Shown here in pieces: positions 15,685 through 22,969 of a DNA stretch of 30,144 nucleotides. The position numbers were made by a program, and so were the translations under genes. The notes under the pieces are model-generated. The model was not told the origin of the DNA, ran no database searches, and was given only the letters and a program-made list of their open reading frames with translations. Every line of letters starts with the position of its first letter. The first letter of the stretch is position 1. This stretch comes from Bacteroidales bacterium UBA5072. Lineage in GTDB: Bacteria > Bacteroidota > Bacteroidia > Bacteroidales > UBA10428. The stretch is taken from contig DIAS01000062.1 in the NCBI GenBank assembly GCA_002415855.1, forward strand, positions 35,050 through 65,193. The letters run 5' to 3'.

Positions 15685-16155
15685 TCAGATCTTGCTGACT
15701 TTCAGAATAAAAGCCTTAATATACCCAAATGCTTTATCCAGGTTTGTTTTTGCCTTCCCGGTCATTTCCTCCATGAATTCCCAATCGTACCCCCTGAGGT
15801 GCAGCAGATAAGCTTCGGGCTTCCGGTGAAACATTTGCATGCACAAATGAAGCACATAGGCCGGAGAAACAGCATGCATGGTGAATTCGGACTTTTCCGA
15901 CGGAATAAGCGGATCAAGGCAGAATTCATCGATTTCCTCCCTGGAAGCATCGGCAAATATCACGATATCATATGCCGCAATGTTTGCCGCATCCTCGAGA
16001 TTCAACTGGTAATTTGTATCAGTAGTGACATTTCCCATGTGATGGTCTGTGCTCCACTTCTCAACTTCCTCAGCCAGCCGGATCCCCAGCGCGTCATCCT
16101 GGCGACCGGGGTTCCCATATCCATATACCAGTATTTTCGGTCGTTTGCCGGTCAA
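15685..16155 (-). CDS. hoxW: [NiFe]-hydrogenase maturation endopeptidase for the Hox enzyme
   Basis: This 156-residue protease removes the C-terminal peptide of the hydrogenase large subunit after nickel insertion. The N-terminal motif GYGNPGRQDDALG (GxGNxxRxDDxxG) includes the Asp that senses nickel; Ala replaces the more common Gly in DDGxG. Only a TTG at 16153-16155 can start the conserved N-terminus; it overlaps the hoxH stop as TTGA, so translation is coupled to hoxH. It is the last gene of the hox operon and its likely substrate is the adjacent HoxH. The other protease in the window (at 21558) has a different motif spelling and neighbours the group 4 enzyme. Confidence 0.88.
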   Translation of the reverse strand: MTGKRPKILVYGYGNPGRQDDALGIRLAEEVEKWSTDHHMGNVTTDTNYQLNLEDAANIAAYDIVIFADASREEIDEFCLDPLIPSEKSEFTMHAVSPAYVLHLCMQMFHRKPEAYLLHLRGYDWEFMEEMTGKAKTNLDKAFGYIKAFILKVSKI

Positions 16156-17606
16156 TGTTTGAATTTTCTTTCGATAAGATTCGCTTCAGCATCATAAACC
16201 TCAAATTCCAGCGGCATTTGACCGATAGCATGGGTGGCACAGCTCAGGCAGGGATCGTAGGCCCGTATGGCAACCTCTACTGCATTCATCATACCTTCGG
16301 TTATTTCCTTACGACCGGTCATAACTCTTACGGCAACCTGGTTCACTGCCTCATTCATGGGCTGGTTATTGTTGGTAGTTGAAACAATCAGGTTTGCCAT
16401 GGTGATCATATCGTTCTCCCCGATCTTATAATGGTGGAAAAGCGTACCGCGGGGCGCTTCGATAAGGCCCACACCTTCGAATTTCTTAGTCCCCCGGGTC
16501 ACCAGTTCTCCCTCCATCAGGTCAGGATCATTCAACAGTTGTTTCATTTTTTCGGCCGTATGCAAAATCTCAATCAGCCGGGCCCAATGCGAATGCATAG
16601 GTTTGTTGCTCGGTTTCCCGCCGTTATACTGTTTGAAAAGCTCAAATTCTTTCTGTGCCAGAGGAGTATCTATAAACTCGGCAGTGTTCATCCGGGCCAG
16701 CGGACCAACCGTGTACCAGCCTGACTTTTTCCCGATCTCTTTCAGATAGGGAAACTTCATATAACTCCATGACTTGACTTCTTCGTCAATGTAACGGAAG
16801 TATTCCTGATAATCCACATCGTGCAGTATTTTCTTCCCTTCGCTGTCCACAGCCCGGAGTACGCCGTGATAGAGGTCAAGTGCTCCGTCTTTGCGGACAA
16901 GGCTCAGGTGACTCGACGGAAACTCTGCAAAACCATCGATGACTGCCTTGTTCTTTTTATGATATTCCTTGAAGAATTCAATGGCATCCTGTGCCCAGGA
17001 AACCATCTTGTCAATATCCATGTAATCATCGCCATGAAGCAGGTAATCCCGTTCCTCCTCTGTAAGATGTTTGTTTATCCCGCCTGGTATGGCGCCGGTT
17101 CCATGAATCTTCTTGCCTGCGGTTGCTTTGATCACTTCCTGCCCGTACTTTCTCATCATCACTCCCTGCACGGCAAGATCGCGGTGCTGCAGGGCAACAT
17201 GGATGATGTTCCTTTTCAGGGGATCAGCATCAATGCCAAAAAGCAGGTCAGGAGAGGCCAGGTGGAAAAAATGCAGGGAATGGGACTGGAACATCTGGCC
17301 GTAGTGCATCAGCCGGCGCATCTTTTCCCCGGTAGGCGTGAGTCCCTCGCCGGTTCCGGCGCCGACGATCACGTCCATCGCCTTGGCGGCTGCCAGGTGG
17401 TGGCTCACGGGACATATGCCGCAAAGCCGCTGGACCAGCACAGGCATTTCCCAATAGGGACGTCCCTGCACAAACCGTTCGAATCCTCTGAATTCAACAA
17501 TGTGTAAGCGGGTTTGTTCTATTTTTCCTTCGTTATCGAGGTGAATGGTAACCTTGCCATGGCCTTCGACACGGGTTACCGGTTCAATGGTTATCTTTTG
17601 TCCCAT
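16152..17606 (-). CDS. hoxH: NAD-linked [NiFe] hydrogenase large subunit (group 3d-like)
   Basis: This is the catalytic subunit of a cytosolic bidirectional hydrogenase (H2 + NAD+ = NADH + H+). The nickel ligands are complete: Cys62/Cys65 in RLCGICPVSHH and Cys453/Cys456 in DPCLSCATH. A 25-residue tail follows His459, which the downstream protease should cleave. The N-terminus MGQKITIEPVTRVEGHGKV is typical of group 3 enzymes. Group 3c (Mvh-type) large subunits look similar, but the diaphorase genes hoxF and hoxU upstream point to the NAD-linked 3d type. It starts 11 bp after hoxY. Confidence 0.94.
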   Translation of the reverse strand: MGQKITIEPVTRVEGHGKVTIHLDNEGKIEQTRLHIVEFRGFERFVQGRPYWEMPVLVQRLCGICPVSHHLAAAKAMDVIVGAGTGEGLTPTGEKMRRLMHYGQMFQSHSLHFFHLASPDLLFGIDADPLKRNIIHVALQHRDLAVQGVMMRKYGQEVIKATAGKKIHGTGAIPGGINKHLTEEERDYLLHGDDYMDIDKMVSWAQDAIEFFKEYHKKNKAVIDGFAEFPSSHLSLVRKDGALDLYHGVLRAVDSEGKKILHDVDYQEYFRYIDEEVKSWSYMKFPYLKEIGKKSGWYTVGPLARMNTAEFIDTPLAQKEFELFKQYNGGKPSNKPMHSHWARLIEILHTAEKMKQLLNDPDLMEGELVTRGTKKFEGVGLIEAPRGTLFHHYKIGENDMITMANLIVSTTNNNQPMNEAVNQVAVRVMTGRKEITEGMMNAVEVAIRAYDPCLSCATHAIGQMPLEFEVYDAEANLIERKFKH

Positions 17607-17617
17607 ACTATGCTTTT

Positions 17618-18166
17618 TTAATCAAATTTCACAACTTCATAAGGCAATTTCATTTCATCACCGGTCACCAGGGCAACCAGTGCTTCCCATATCAGGTCGG
17701 CGCGTGGCGGACACCCCGGTAAAAAGTAATCGATCTTAACAATCTCGTGACAGGGATACACCCTGTCCAGTAACATGGGTAATTCCGGATCATTGGGCAG
17801 AATCCCCTCTTCGTTGGCAACTACGGTGGGACCATTCAGATAGGCCTCTTCGAAGCACTCCCGGATGGGAATACCGTTTCTCATGGCAGGCAATCCTCCC
17901 ATAATGGCACATTCACCAACCGAGACCAGGATCCGGCAATGTTCCCGGAATTCCTTCAGTACGTGAATGTTCTCACTGTTGCAACATCCTCCTTCAATCA
18001 GTCCGATATCACAATGCTTGGTGAATTTTTTGATATCATCGATGGGTGATTTGTTGAATTCAACCAGTTCAAAAAGTTCCAGTATCCTGTCATCGATATC
18101 CAGCACAGACATATGGCATCCGAAACATCCGGCCAGCGATGTGGTTGCTACAATTGGTTTGCTCAT
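17618..18166 (-). CDS. hoxY: NAD-linked [NiFe] hydrogenase small subunit
   Basis: This 182-residue small subunit relays electrons between the Ni-Fe site and HoxU through one proximal [4Fe-4S] cluster. The ligands are visible as Cys14 and Cys17 (AGCFGCHMS), Cys86 (GECA) and Cys152 (PGCPP). It lacks a Tat signal and the medial/distal cluster domain of membrane uptake hydrogenases, as expected for a cytosolic group 3 enzyme. It lies between hoxU (12-bp gap) and hoxH (11-bp gap). Confidence 0.94.
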   Translation of the reverse strand: MSKPIVATTSLAGCFGCHMSVLDIDDRILELFELVEFNKSPIDDIKKFTKHCDIGLIEGGCCNSENIHVLKEFREHCRILVSVGECAIMGGLPAMRNGIPIRECFEEAYLNGPTVVANEEGILPNDPELPMLLDRVYPCHEIVKIDYFLPGCPPRADLIWEALVALVTGDEMKLPYEVVKFD

Positions 18167-18178
18167 GGAATTTTATCT

Positions 18179-18892
18179 TTAGATTTTTGTTATTTGCATA
18201 TTCTCAATGTCGCTACCGATAGGTGTTGTATCGTATTTTCTTTCTCCGATGGGAACATGAAATCCTTTCTCTTTCACAATGATTGAACCAACGGGACAAA
18301 CATCCATGGCTTTCTGGGCAAGCTCCTCGGTAAGCTGTTTCCCGAGTTTCGGATCAACCACCACTTCAACCCTTGCACTTCTGCGCCGGTAGGCAAATAT
18401 GCTCCTGCCAGTTTCATCGGTGATGGCACGAATACAGCGCTTGCATAAGATACAGCGGTTCTGTTCTTTAATGATCCGTGGATGTGAAGCATCCACCCTG
18501 CGTACCGGGAACTGGTAAGGATACCTCGGTACCAGCATCCTGAAGCGGTACGCCAGCGCCTGCAGTTCACAATTTCCGCTTTTTTCACAGGCGGGACAGA
18601 AATGATTCCCTTCAATAAACAACAATTCAATGATGGATTTTCTCAACTCATTGATATCCTTGATTTCGTTCTCGATGCTCATGCCTTCGGCAACCGGGGT
18701 GGTGCAGGCGGTCATCAGCTTGCCGTTGACACGCACGGTGCAGATGCGGCAGCCCCCCTTTGGTTTGACACCCGGAAAGTTGCACAGTGTTGGGATATAA
18801 ACGCCATTGTCCCGGGCGGCGTCTACAAGATACTGGCCCCGGGTGCTCATGCATTCGGTGCCGTCGATGGTAAATCTTACGAACTGACTCAT
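18179..18892 (-). CDS. hoxU: NAD-linked hydrogenase diaphorase iron-sulfur subunit
   Basis: This 237-residue protein is equivalent to the N-terminal part of complex I NuoG. A plant-type [2Fe-2S] domain has Cys37, Cys48, Cys51 and Cys63. A His/Cys [4Fe-4S] site follows (His97, Cys99, Cys102, Cys108 in NHFCPACEKSGNC), then another cluster site with Cys147, Cys150, Cys153 and Cys199. It wires HoxF to HoxY. In complex I the later ferredoxin-like domain often holds two clusters; here only one full ligand set is obvious. It follows hoxF by 11 bp. Confidence 0.93.
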   Translation of the reverse strand: MSQFVRFTIDGTECMSTRGQYLVDAARDNGVYIPTLCNFPGVKPKGGCRICTVRVNGKLMTACTTPVAEGMSIENEIKDINELRKSIIELLFIEGNHFCPACEKSGNCELQALAYRFRMLVPRYPYQFPVRRVDASHPRIIKEQNRCILCKRCIRAITDETGRSIFAYRRRSARVEVVVDPKLGKQLTEELAQKAMDVCPVGSIIVKEKGFHVPIGERKYDTTPIGSDIENMQITKI

Positions 18893-18903
18893 GATGATTT
18901 TTT

Positions 18904-20706
18904 TTAAATATTAGGTACTCTGCCGGTTACTTTACAGGATTCTTTTACGGCAGCGCTAAGGTCAAAACCGCTATCGAATACTTTGTTCTTTTGTATCTTT
19001 TCTTCATATAATTGTCTGAAATTCTTGATGCTTGATAGAATGGGATTAGCAGCCGTCTGCCCCAATCCACATCGACTGGCTTTCAGAATCCTGCCCCATT
19101 CGATCATATCGTCGATGTCCTGTTTCACCCCGCGGGCATTCAGTATTTTAACGAGCTTGTTATGCAGCAGGGTGGGAATTATCCTGCAAGTGGAACAGCT
19201 ACCGCAGGATTCCTCGATGAAGAATTCCGTGAAGTTCAAAACGATATTGGTAAGAATGTCCCTGTTTTTGCCAATGATGATCAGCGATCCCCCGGTGGCC
19301 AGATCTTCATAGCCCAGTATCCGGTTGAATTCATTGGCCGCAATGATGGCCCCGGAAGGACCTCCTACCTGCACGGCCTGAACATCTTCGGCATGGGCAC
19401 CCACCATATCCAGGATGTCGTTAATGGAAAAGCCCCATACTACTTCGTAAACGCCGGGGAATTTGCAGTCGCCCGAGATACTCAGCAATTTTGTTCCTGT
19501 GGATTCAGTAGTTCCGAATGACTTGTACCAGTCGCCTCCGTTTAATACTACCTTTACTACGGAGCAAAGGGTTTCCACATTGTTAACCACTGTCGGCATG
19601 TCGAGATAGCCCTTTTCAACCGGGAAAGGAGGCCGGTCACGTGGTTCACCGCGTTTCCCCTCTGCAGATTCGATCAGCGCCGATTCCTCTCCACACACAT
19701 AAGCGCCTGCGCCAAACTGAATGCGGATATCAAAGTTAAAACCCTTTTTACCCTGAATATTCTTACCCAGGTAATTTGATTCCCTCGCTTTTTCAAGTAT
19801 TGATTCGAGGTAGGCCTGCAGATATTTATACTCATGCCGGATATATAAAATCCCTTCGGTGGCCCCTACTGCGTACCCGGCTATCACCATGCCCTCAAAA
19901 AGCAGCCTGGGACGTTCGGTGAGAATAACCCTGTCCTTGAATGTACCGGGTTCACCCTCATCGGCATTGCAAAAGATATATTTCTTTTCACCCTTGGTAT
20001 TGCGGCAGAACTCCCATTTCAAGCCCGTAGGGAAACCAGCACCGCCCCTGCCACGCATGTTTGATTTCTTTACTTCATCAATGACCTGTTCAGGGGTCAT
20101 CTGGGTTATCTTTTCAATGGCCTGGCCTGATTTATAGTTACGTTCAAGGATGGGACCGATTTTGCGGATGTTGTTCGAAACAACCGACTTGATGAGATCG
20201 GAGCGGTTTTCACCATCGCCGTAATCTGCAACGAACATATCTTCAATGCTCTTCCCCTCTTTGATATCCCTTACAATTTCCTTGGCCCGGAAGGGAGTAA
20301 GCCTGGTAAATATATGGTTGTTGATAATTGCTGCCGGCTCCTGGTCATTCATGCCGATGCAGGATGTTTCAAACAGACCCACCAATCCGTCGGAGGTGAC
20401 TTCATCAAATTTGATACCCAATTCCCTGGTAAAAGTATCTGCTACTTCCTTACGACCCATCATGTTAGCTACAGCACTGTTATTAAGAAAGATATGATAT
20501 TTTCCCGTGGGCTTTTGTGAAAAGAAATGATAAAATGAGATGGTCTGGTCAACATCCACTTCTGACATGCCCAGATCATCAGCAATTTGAACGGTAATTT
20601 CGCGCGGAATGAAACCAAACTCCGATTGGACATCGATCAGGATATCCATCAGCCTTGTTTTGTCCTTACCATATTTCTCCAAGATTTTACGAACTCCTGT
20701 TTTCAT
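18904..20706 (-). CDS. hoxF: NAD-linked hydrogenase diaphorase subunit HoxF with fused NuoE-like domain
   Basis: This 600-residue subunit binds FMN and NAD(H). Residues 1-155 form a NuoE/HoxE-like thioredoxin domain; the rest is NuoF-like with RGRGGAGFPTGLKWEF (about 219-233) and NADEGEPGTF (247-256) for FMN, YVCGEESALIES for NADH, and Cys501, Cys504, Cys507 and Cys546 for the N3-type [4Fe-4S] cluster. In the NuoE-like part three of the four [2Fe-2S] ligands are replaced (Asn75, Ala80, Asn120; only Cys116 remains), so that cluster is almost certainly absent. This resembles the fused HoxF of NAD-reducing hydrogenases rather than separate cluster-bearing HoxE. It is the first gene of the operon, with a leader of about 130 nt that carries a Rex-type operator. 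Confidence 0.93.
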   Translation of the reverse strand: MKTGVRKILEKYGKDKTRLMDILIDVQSEFGFIPREITVQIADDLGMSEVDVDQTISFYHFFSQKPTGKYHIFLNNSAVANMMGRKEVADTFTRELGIKFDEVTSDGLVGLFETSCIGMNDQEPAAIINNHIFTRLTPFRAKEIVRDIKEGKSIEDMFVADYGDGENRSDLIKSVVSNNIRKIGPILERNYKSGQAIEKITQMTPEQVIDEVKKSNMRGRGGAGFPTGLKWEFCRNTKGEKKYIFCNADEGEPGTFKDRVILTERPRLLFEGMVIAGYAVGATEGILYIRHEYKYLQAYLESILEKARESNYLGKNIQGKKGFNFDIRIQFGAGAYVCGEESALIESAEGKRGEPRDRPPFPVEKGYLDMPTVVNNVETLCSVVKVVLNGGDWYKSFGTTESTGTKLLSISGDCKFPGVYEVVWGFSINDILDMVGAHAEDVQAVQVGGPSGAIIAANEFNRILGYEDLATGGSLIIIGKNRDILTNIVLNFTEFFIEESCGSCSTCRIIPTLLHNKLVKILNARGVKQDIDDMIEWGRILKASRCGLGQTAANPILSSIKNFRQLYEEKIQKNKVFDSGFDLSAAVKESCKVTGRVPNI

Positions 20707-20760
20707 GAGCGTATGTTTTAATTTTTAAATGCCCTTTGGATGCAATATTCAAGCATAATA

Positions 20761-20791
20761 CCTGTCAAACAGGCCTGAAATAAAGGCCTGT
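20761..20791 (-). promoter_or_regulatory. Competing hairpins in the hox leader
   Basis: ACAGGCCT (20769-20776) and AGGCCTGT (20784-20791) form a perfect 8-bp stem with a 7-nt loop. The same ACAGG (20769-20773) can instead pair with CCTGT (20761-20765) across 3 nt. The two stems are mutually exclusive and lie 55-85 nt before the hoxF ATG, within the predicted transcript. They might tune transcription or translation, or might extend the repressor-binding region. No U-tract follows. Confidence 0.45.
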
Positions 20792-20796
20792 AATAA

Positions 20797-20814
20797 TTGT
20801 TAATATTTTCACAA
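20797..20814. promoter_or_regulatory. Rex-type redox operator upstream of hoxF
   Basis: TTGTTAATATTTTCACAA matches the Rex consensus TTGTGAA-N4-TTCACAA at 13 of 14 specified positions; the right half-site is perfect and the left has one change (G to T). Rex represses when NAD+ is high and releases when NADH builds up. The site is 90 bp before the hoxF start and just downstream of the predicted -7 box, where a bound repressor would block transcription. The rex gene itself is not in the window. Confidence 0.7.
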
Positions 20815-20843
20815 CTAAAAATAGAAATGAAAAATCAGATAAA

Positions 20844-20851
20844 CAAATGTA
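20844..20851 (-). promoter_or_regulatory. Candidate -7 promoter box (TACATTTG) for the hox operon
   Basis: On the minus strand TACATTTG is an exact TAnnTTTG match. It predicts a start near 20837, a leader of about 130 nt, and places the Rex-like site at roughly +23 to +40. No good -33 element is seen. Confidence 0.45.
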
Positions 20852-21093
20852 AGTGGAAATTTAGAATGAGTTTAAGCAGGAAGGATAAACGGCTCAATGA
20901 TAAACTATTGTTTTTTGTGTGCTGCTGTGGAAAATGAAAAAAATCATGGTTGATAGCGGACACCTCCGGTAGGGAAGATTAAGAAAAAGCGGAATATTTG
21001 CTTTCAGTGTCCGGAACAGTGTTATTTCAATAACGTATTGTCAACTGGCTATACATCTCCTGACTGATCAACCGACCATTCCTGTTTAATTGC

Positions 21094-21519
21094 CTAAAAA
21101 TCTGTATCCCTTGCTCCGTAAAGGTCTTCCTCGTAAAATGTGGTGAGGGTGGTGTATATATCCTCAAAGGATACGGCATGCTTCTTGCATCCTATCCTGG
21201 AACATACATGTACCTTCCCGCCCTTATCCAGGGCAAAGCTGACGATAGGCGCTTTACAAACATCACATTCTGCTTTGGTTGTTAGTTCCTTTTTGCAGTG
21301 AGGGCAGAACAGCTTTACAATATCATCCTGCACCAGTTCAATGTTGCTTGTCTTTTCATAGCAGCCATAAGTGGAACAAAGATTGATCACACCATGCTTC
21401 CCACCGCCTTCAATCGTAAGCTTGATACTGGGCTTGGCATTCAAGAAATGCGTGTAATCCATGAGCGACTGTTGGCACAAGGGACATTTAACTTTCAGCG
21501 AAACCAATTGTTTTGTCAT
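21094..21519 (-). CDS. Small multi-CxxC (zinc-ribbon-like) protein with internal duplication
   Basis: I do not recognise this 141-residue protein. It has ten cysteines in five pairs: Cys12/15, Cys48/53, Cys72/75, Cys85/88 and Cys106/111. Two halves resemble each other: a CPxC pair, then a GGK-x-x-V-x-x-CSxxGCxK segment. The extra CDVC pair occurs only in the second half. This suggests duplicated zinc ribbons or rubredoxin-like metal sites. There is no signal peptide or membrane segment. The frame is open to a TTG at 21537, but the ATG at 21519 is chosen because a near-perfect Shine-Dalgarno (AAAGGAGGT, 7-nt spacing after GGAGG) precedes it. It is the last gene of the Mrp-hydrogenase operon, 38 bp after the protease, so a role in metal handling or assembly of that enzyme is plausible but unproven. 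Confidence 0.8.
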   Translation of the reverse strand: MTKQLVSLKVKCPLCQQSLMDYTHFLNAKPSIKLTIEGGGKHGVINLCSTYGCYEKTSNIELVQDDIVKLFCPHCKKELTTKAECDVCKAPIVSFALDKGGKVHVCSRIGCKKHAVSFEDIYTTLTTFYEEDLYGARDTDF

Positions 21520-21520
21520 A

Positions 21521-21535
21521 AGATGACCTCCTTTC
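21521..21535 (-). promoter_or_regulatory. Strong Shine-Dalgarno site before the multi-CxxC gene
   Basis: The minus strand reads GAAAGGAGGTCATCTT directly before the ATG at 21519. It is an almost full anti-16S match, unusual in a genome where most genes in the window show none, and it decides the start over the upstream TTG. Confidence 0.75.
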
Positions 21536-21557
21536 AATCCCTAAGTTACAGTAAAAG

Positions 21558-22034
21558 TTACAAAAAGCCATGACTATTCGCAAGAAAACAGGTATTGATT
21601 CTTCTCACCAGCAGGTCCGCTTTCTTTTTAACACGTGATGAAAGCCCTTCACCAAATGAGACAACCGCCGGTTCAACGCCGAGCACATAGGTCTGAGCTG
21701 AACAGAATCCAATGATCCTGCTCATGGATATATTGTGTGTATTGGTGGTGTAATCCATTATTTTTTCAGCAGGTACCAGCTGACAATACCCCGGCCGGCG
21801 GCTAAAGAGCACACTGTCAATCAGAATCAGTATGTCTGGTAATATTGCATTGATCTTACCGATGTAATTCTCCAGGCTTACCTCTGCTATGATCACCCGG
21901 ATTTGCTGATTCTCCTGAATTCCCTGTGCCATATACACTCCAACACCATCATCGTGATGAAGTACATTGCCTAAACCTACAAAAAGAATGCTTTTGCCGG
22001 CCAGGTCAGGCAATATCTCAAAATTTCCGGGCAT
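21558..22034 (-). CDS. hycI: HycI-family [NiFe]-hydrogenase maturation endopeptidase
   Basis: This 158-residue endopeptidase trims the C-terminus of a hydrogenase large subunit. The family motif GLGNVLHHDDGVGVYMAQ is at about residues 16-33, with Asp25/Asp26 as nickel-sensing candidates, and LILIDSVLF follows at about 74-82. It starts 3 bp after the ferredoxin-like gene of the Mrp-hydrogenase operon, so its substrate is most likely the group 4 large subunit encoded at 28433, which has a 31-residue tail after Arg361. It is clearly distinct from the Hox protease at 15685. Confidence 0.9.
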   Translation of the reverse strand: MPGNFEILPDLAGKSILFVGLGNVLHHDDGVGVYMAQGIQENQQIRVIIAEVSLENYIGKINAILPDILILIDSVLFSRRPGYCQLVPAEKIMDYTTNTHNISMSRIIGFCSAQTYVLGVEPAVVSFGEGLSSRVKKKADLLVRRINTCFLANSHGFL

Positions 22035-22037
22035 GTT

Positions 22038-22646
22038 TTACAATGATTTCAACAGTACCTTTCTCAGGCAATCAGGGCAAAGAACATTAAACATGTCCTT
22101 GCGTTTGAGGCTATCGAGAACCTCAACTGCCGCGGCACCGGGATCTTCAAGCTTCAGCCGTTCATTAAGCATGTTCAAATTTAGGATGGAAGCATAAGCC
22201 ATTGGGCCCAGCTTATTATGGATGTATTCAAAGTGCTGCTTTGTTGTAACAACAGCGTCACAGTTTTTACAGATCAGCAGTTCTTTTACCTGCGATTCAA
22301 CCAGGGTACTCCTGTCGAAAGTCGCAAGATCGAAAATCCTGTCGCTTAATTTCACACCCTTTTTTGTAATGCAATGCTCAGCACATTGGCCACAGAATAT
22401 GCATGCGCCATAATTCCTTTCTATGATCCTGATTTGTTTCACCGCATCATCCCTGAAGGTAATAGCATGACTGGGGCATACATTAGCACATGTCTCGCAG
22501 CCCACACAATTTGCATCATCAACCACAGGTTTGCCCCTGAAATTAACAAACGGAATGTGTTGCTCCACGGGAAACCTTGTTGTATAAGCCGGTGAGAATA
22601 ATGAAATCACAGCCTCCTTTAATTCACGCAGCTTGGGGTATCTCAT
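22038..22646 (-). CDS. 2x[4Fe-4S] hydrogenase subunit (NuoI/HycF/MbhN-like) with CxxC-containing C-terminal domain
   Basis: This 202-residue subunit probably receives electrons from reduced ferredoxin and passes them to the hydrogenase small subunit. Cys47-50-53-57 (CVGCETCANVCP) and Cys82-85-88-92 (CIFCGQCAEHC) bind two [4Fe-4S] clusters. The N-terminal region (about 1-40, with an FRGKP motif) is like NuoI and HycF. About 75 further residues follow, with Cys126/129 (CKNC) and Cys190/193 (CPDC), which could jointly hold a zinc or an extra cluster; this part is not typical of MbhN or EchF. Its ATG overlaps the mnhG stop (ATGA), so it belongs to the same operon. Confidence 0.87.
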   Translation of the reverse strand: MRYPKLRELKEAVISLFSPAYTTRFPVEQHIPFVNFRGKPVVDDANCVGCETCANVCPSHAITFRDDAVKQIRIIERNYGACIFCGQCAEHCITKKGVKLSDRIFDLATFDRSTLVESQVKELLICKNCDAVVTTKQHFEYIHNKLGPMAYASILNLNMLNERLKLEDPGAAAVEVLDSLKRKDMFNVLCPDCLRKVLLKSL

Positions 22647-22969
22647 TTTACTGCATCTTTATAATCGTCTTTAACACTTCTGTCGCCAAGCCTGATGCCA
22701 AAACCGTATGCGCCTCTTATCAGCGCATGCGCAGCTACAGTTGAGGCAAAAAATAATATCGGAATGGCTACCATTGCTTTAACACCGGCATCATTGAACC
22801 CGAAATGAACCAGAACACCGATGAGTATGCTGCAGGTGCCAAGGGTCACGCACTTGGTGGCAGCCTGTAATCTGTTGTAAACATCCGGAAGCCTGATCAG
22901 TCCAATGCAACCGAACAGGTTAAAGAGTATTCCTACCGATAAAAGTATAAGACATGCCATTTTATTCAT
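22643..22969 (-). CDS. mnhG: Mrp-type Na+/H+ antiporter subunit G
   Basis: This 108-residue membrane protein has three predicted helices and the family motif LPDVYNRLQAATKCVTLGT (about 27-45). It corresponds to MrpG/MbhC in the small-subunit cap of Mrp antiporters and Mrp-linked hydrogenases. It overlaps mnhF by 8 bp and the following iron-sulfur gene by 4 bp. Confidence 0.92.
   Translation of the reverse strand: MNKMACLILLSVGILFNLFGCIGLIRLPDVYNRLQAATKCVTLGTCSILIGVLVHFGFNDAGVKAMVAIPILFFASTVAAHALIRGAYGFGIRLGDRSVKDDYKDAVK

Larger units (their letters stand above)
20707..21093. other. 387-bp intergenic region between the hox operon and the Mrp-hydrogenase operon
   Basis: The left half is the hox leader with two competing hairpins, a Rex-like operator and a -7 box, each listed separately. 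The right half (about 20880-21093) lies downstream of the Mrp-hydrogenase operon. It has no reading frame I can support, one 7-bp inverted pair (CGGACAC 20957-20963 and GTGTCCG 21007-21013) and no convincing intrinsic terminator with a U-tract. Confidence 0.7.

Noticed and set aside
16152..20706. An electron-bifurcating [FeFe] hydrogenase operon
   Set aside because: The catalytic subunit is [NiFe] with a HoxY partner, and no H-cluster motif is present.
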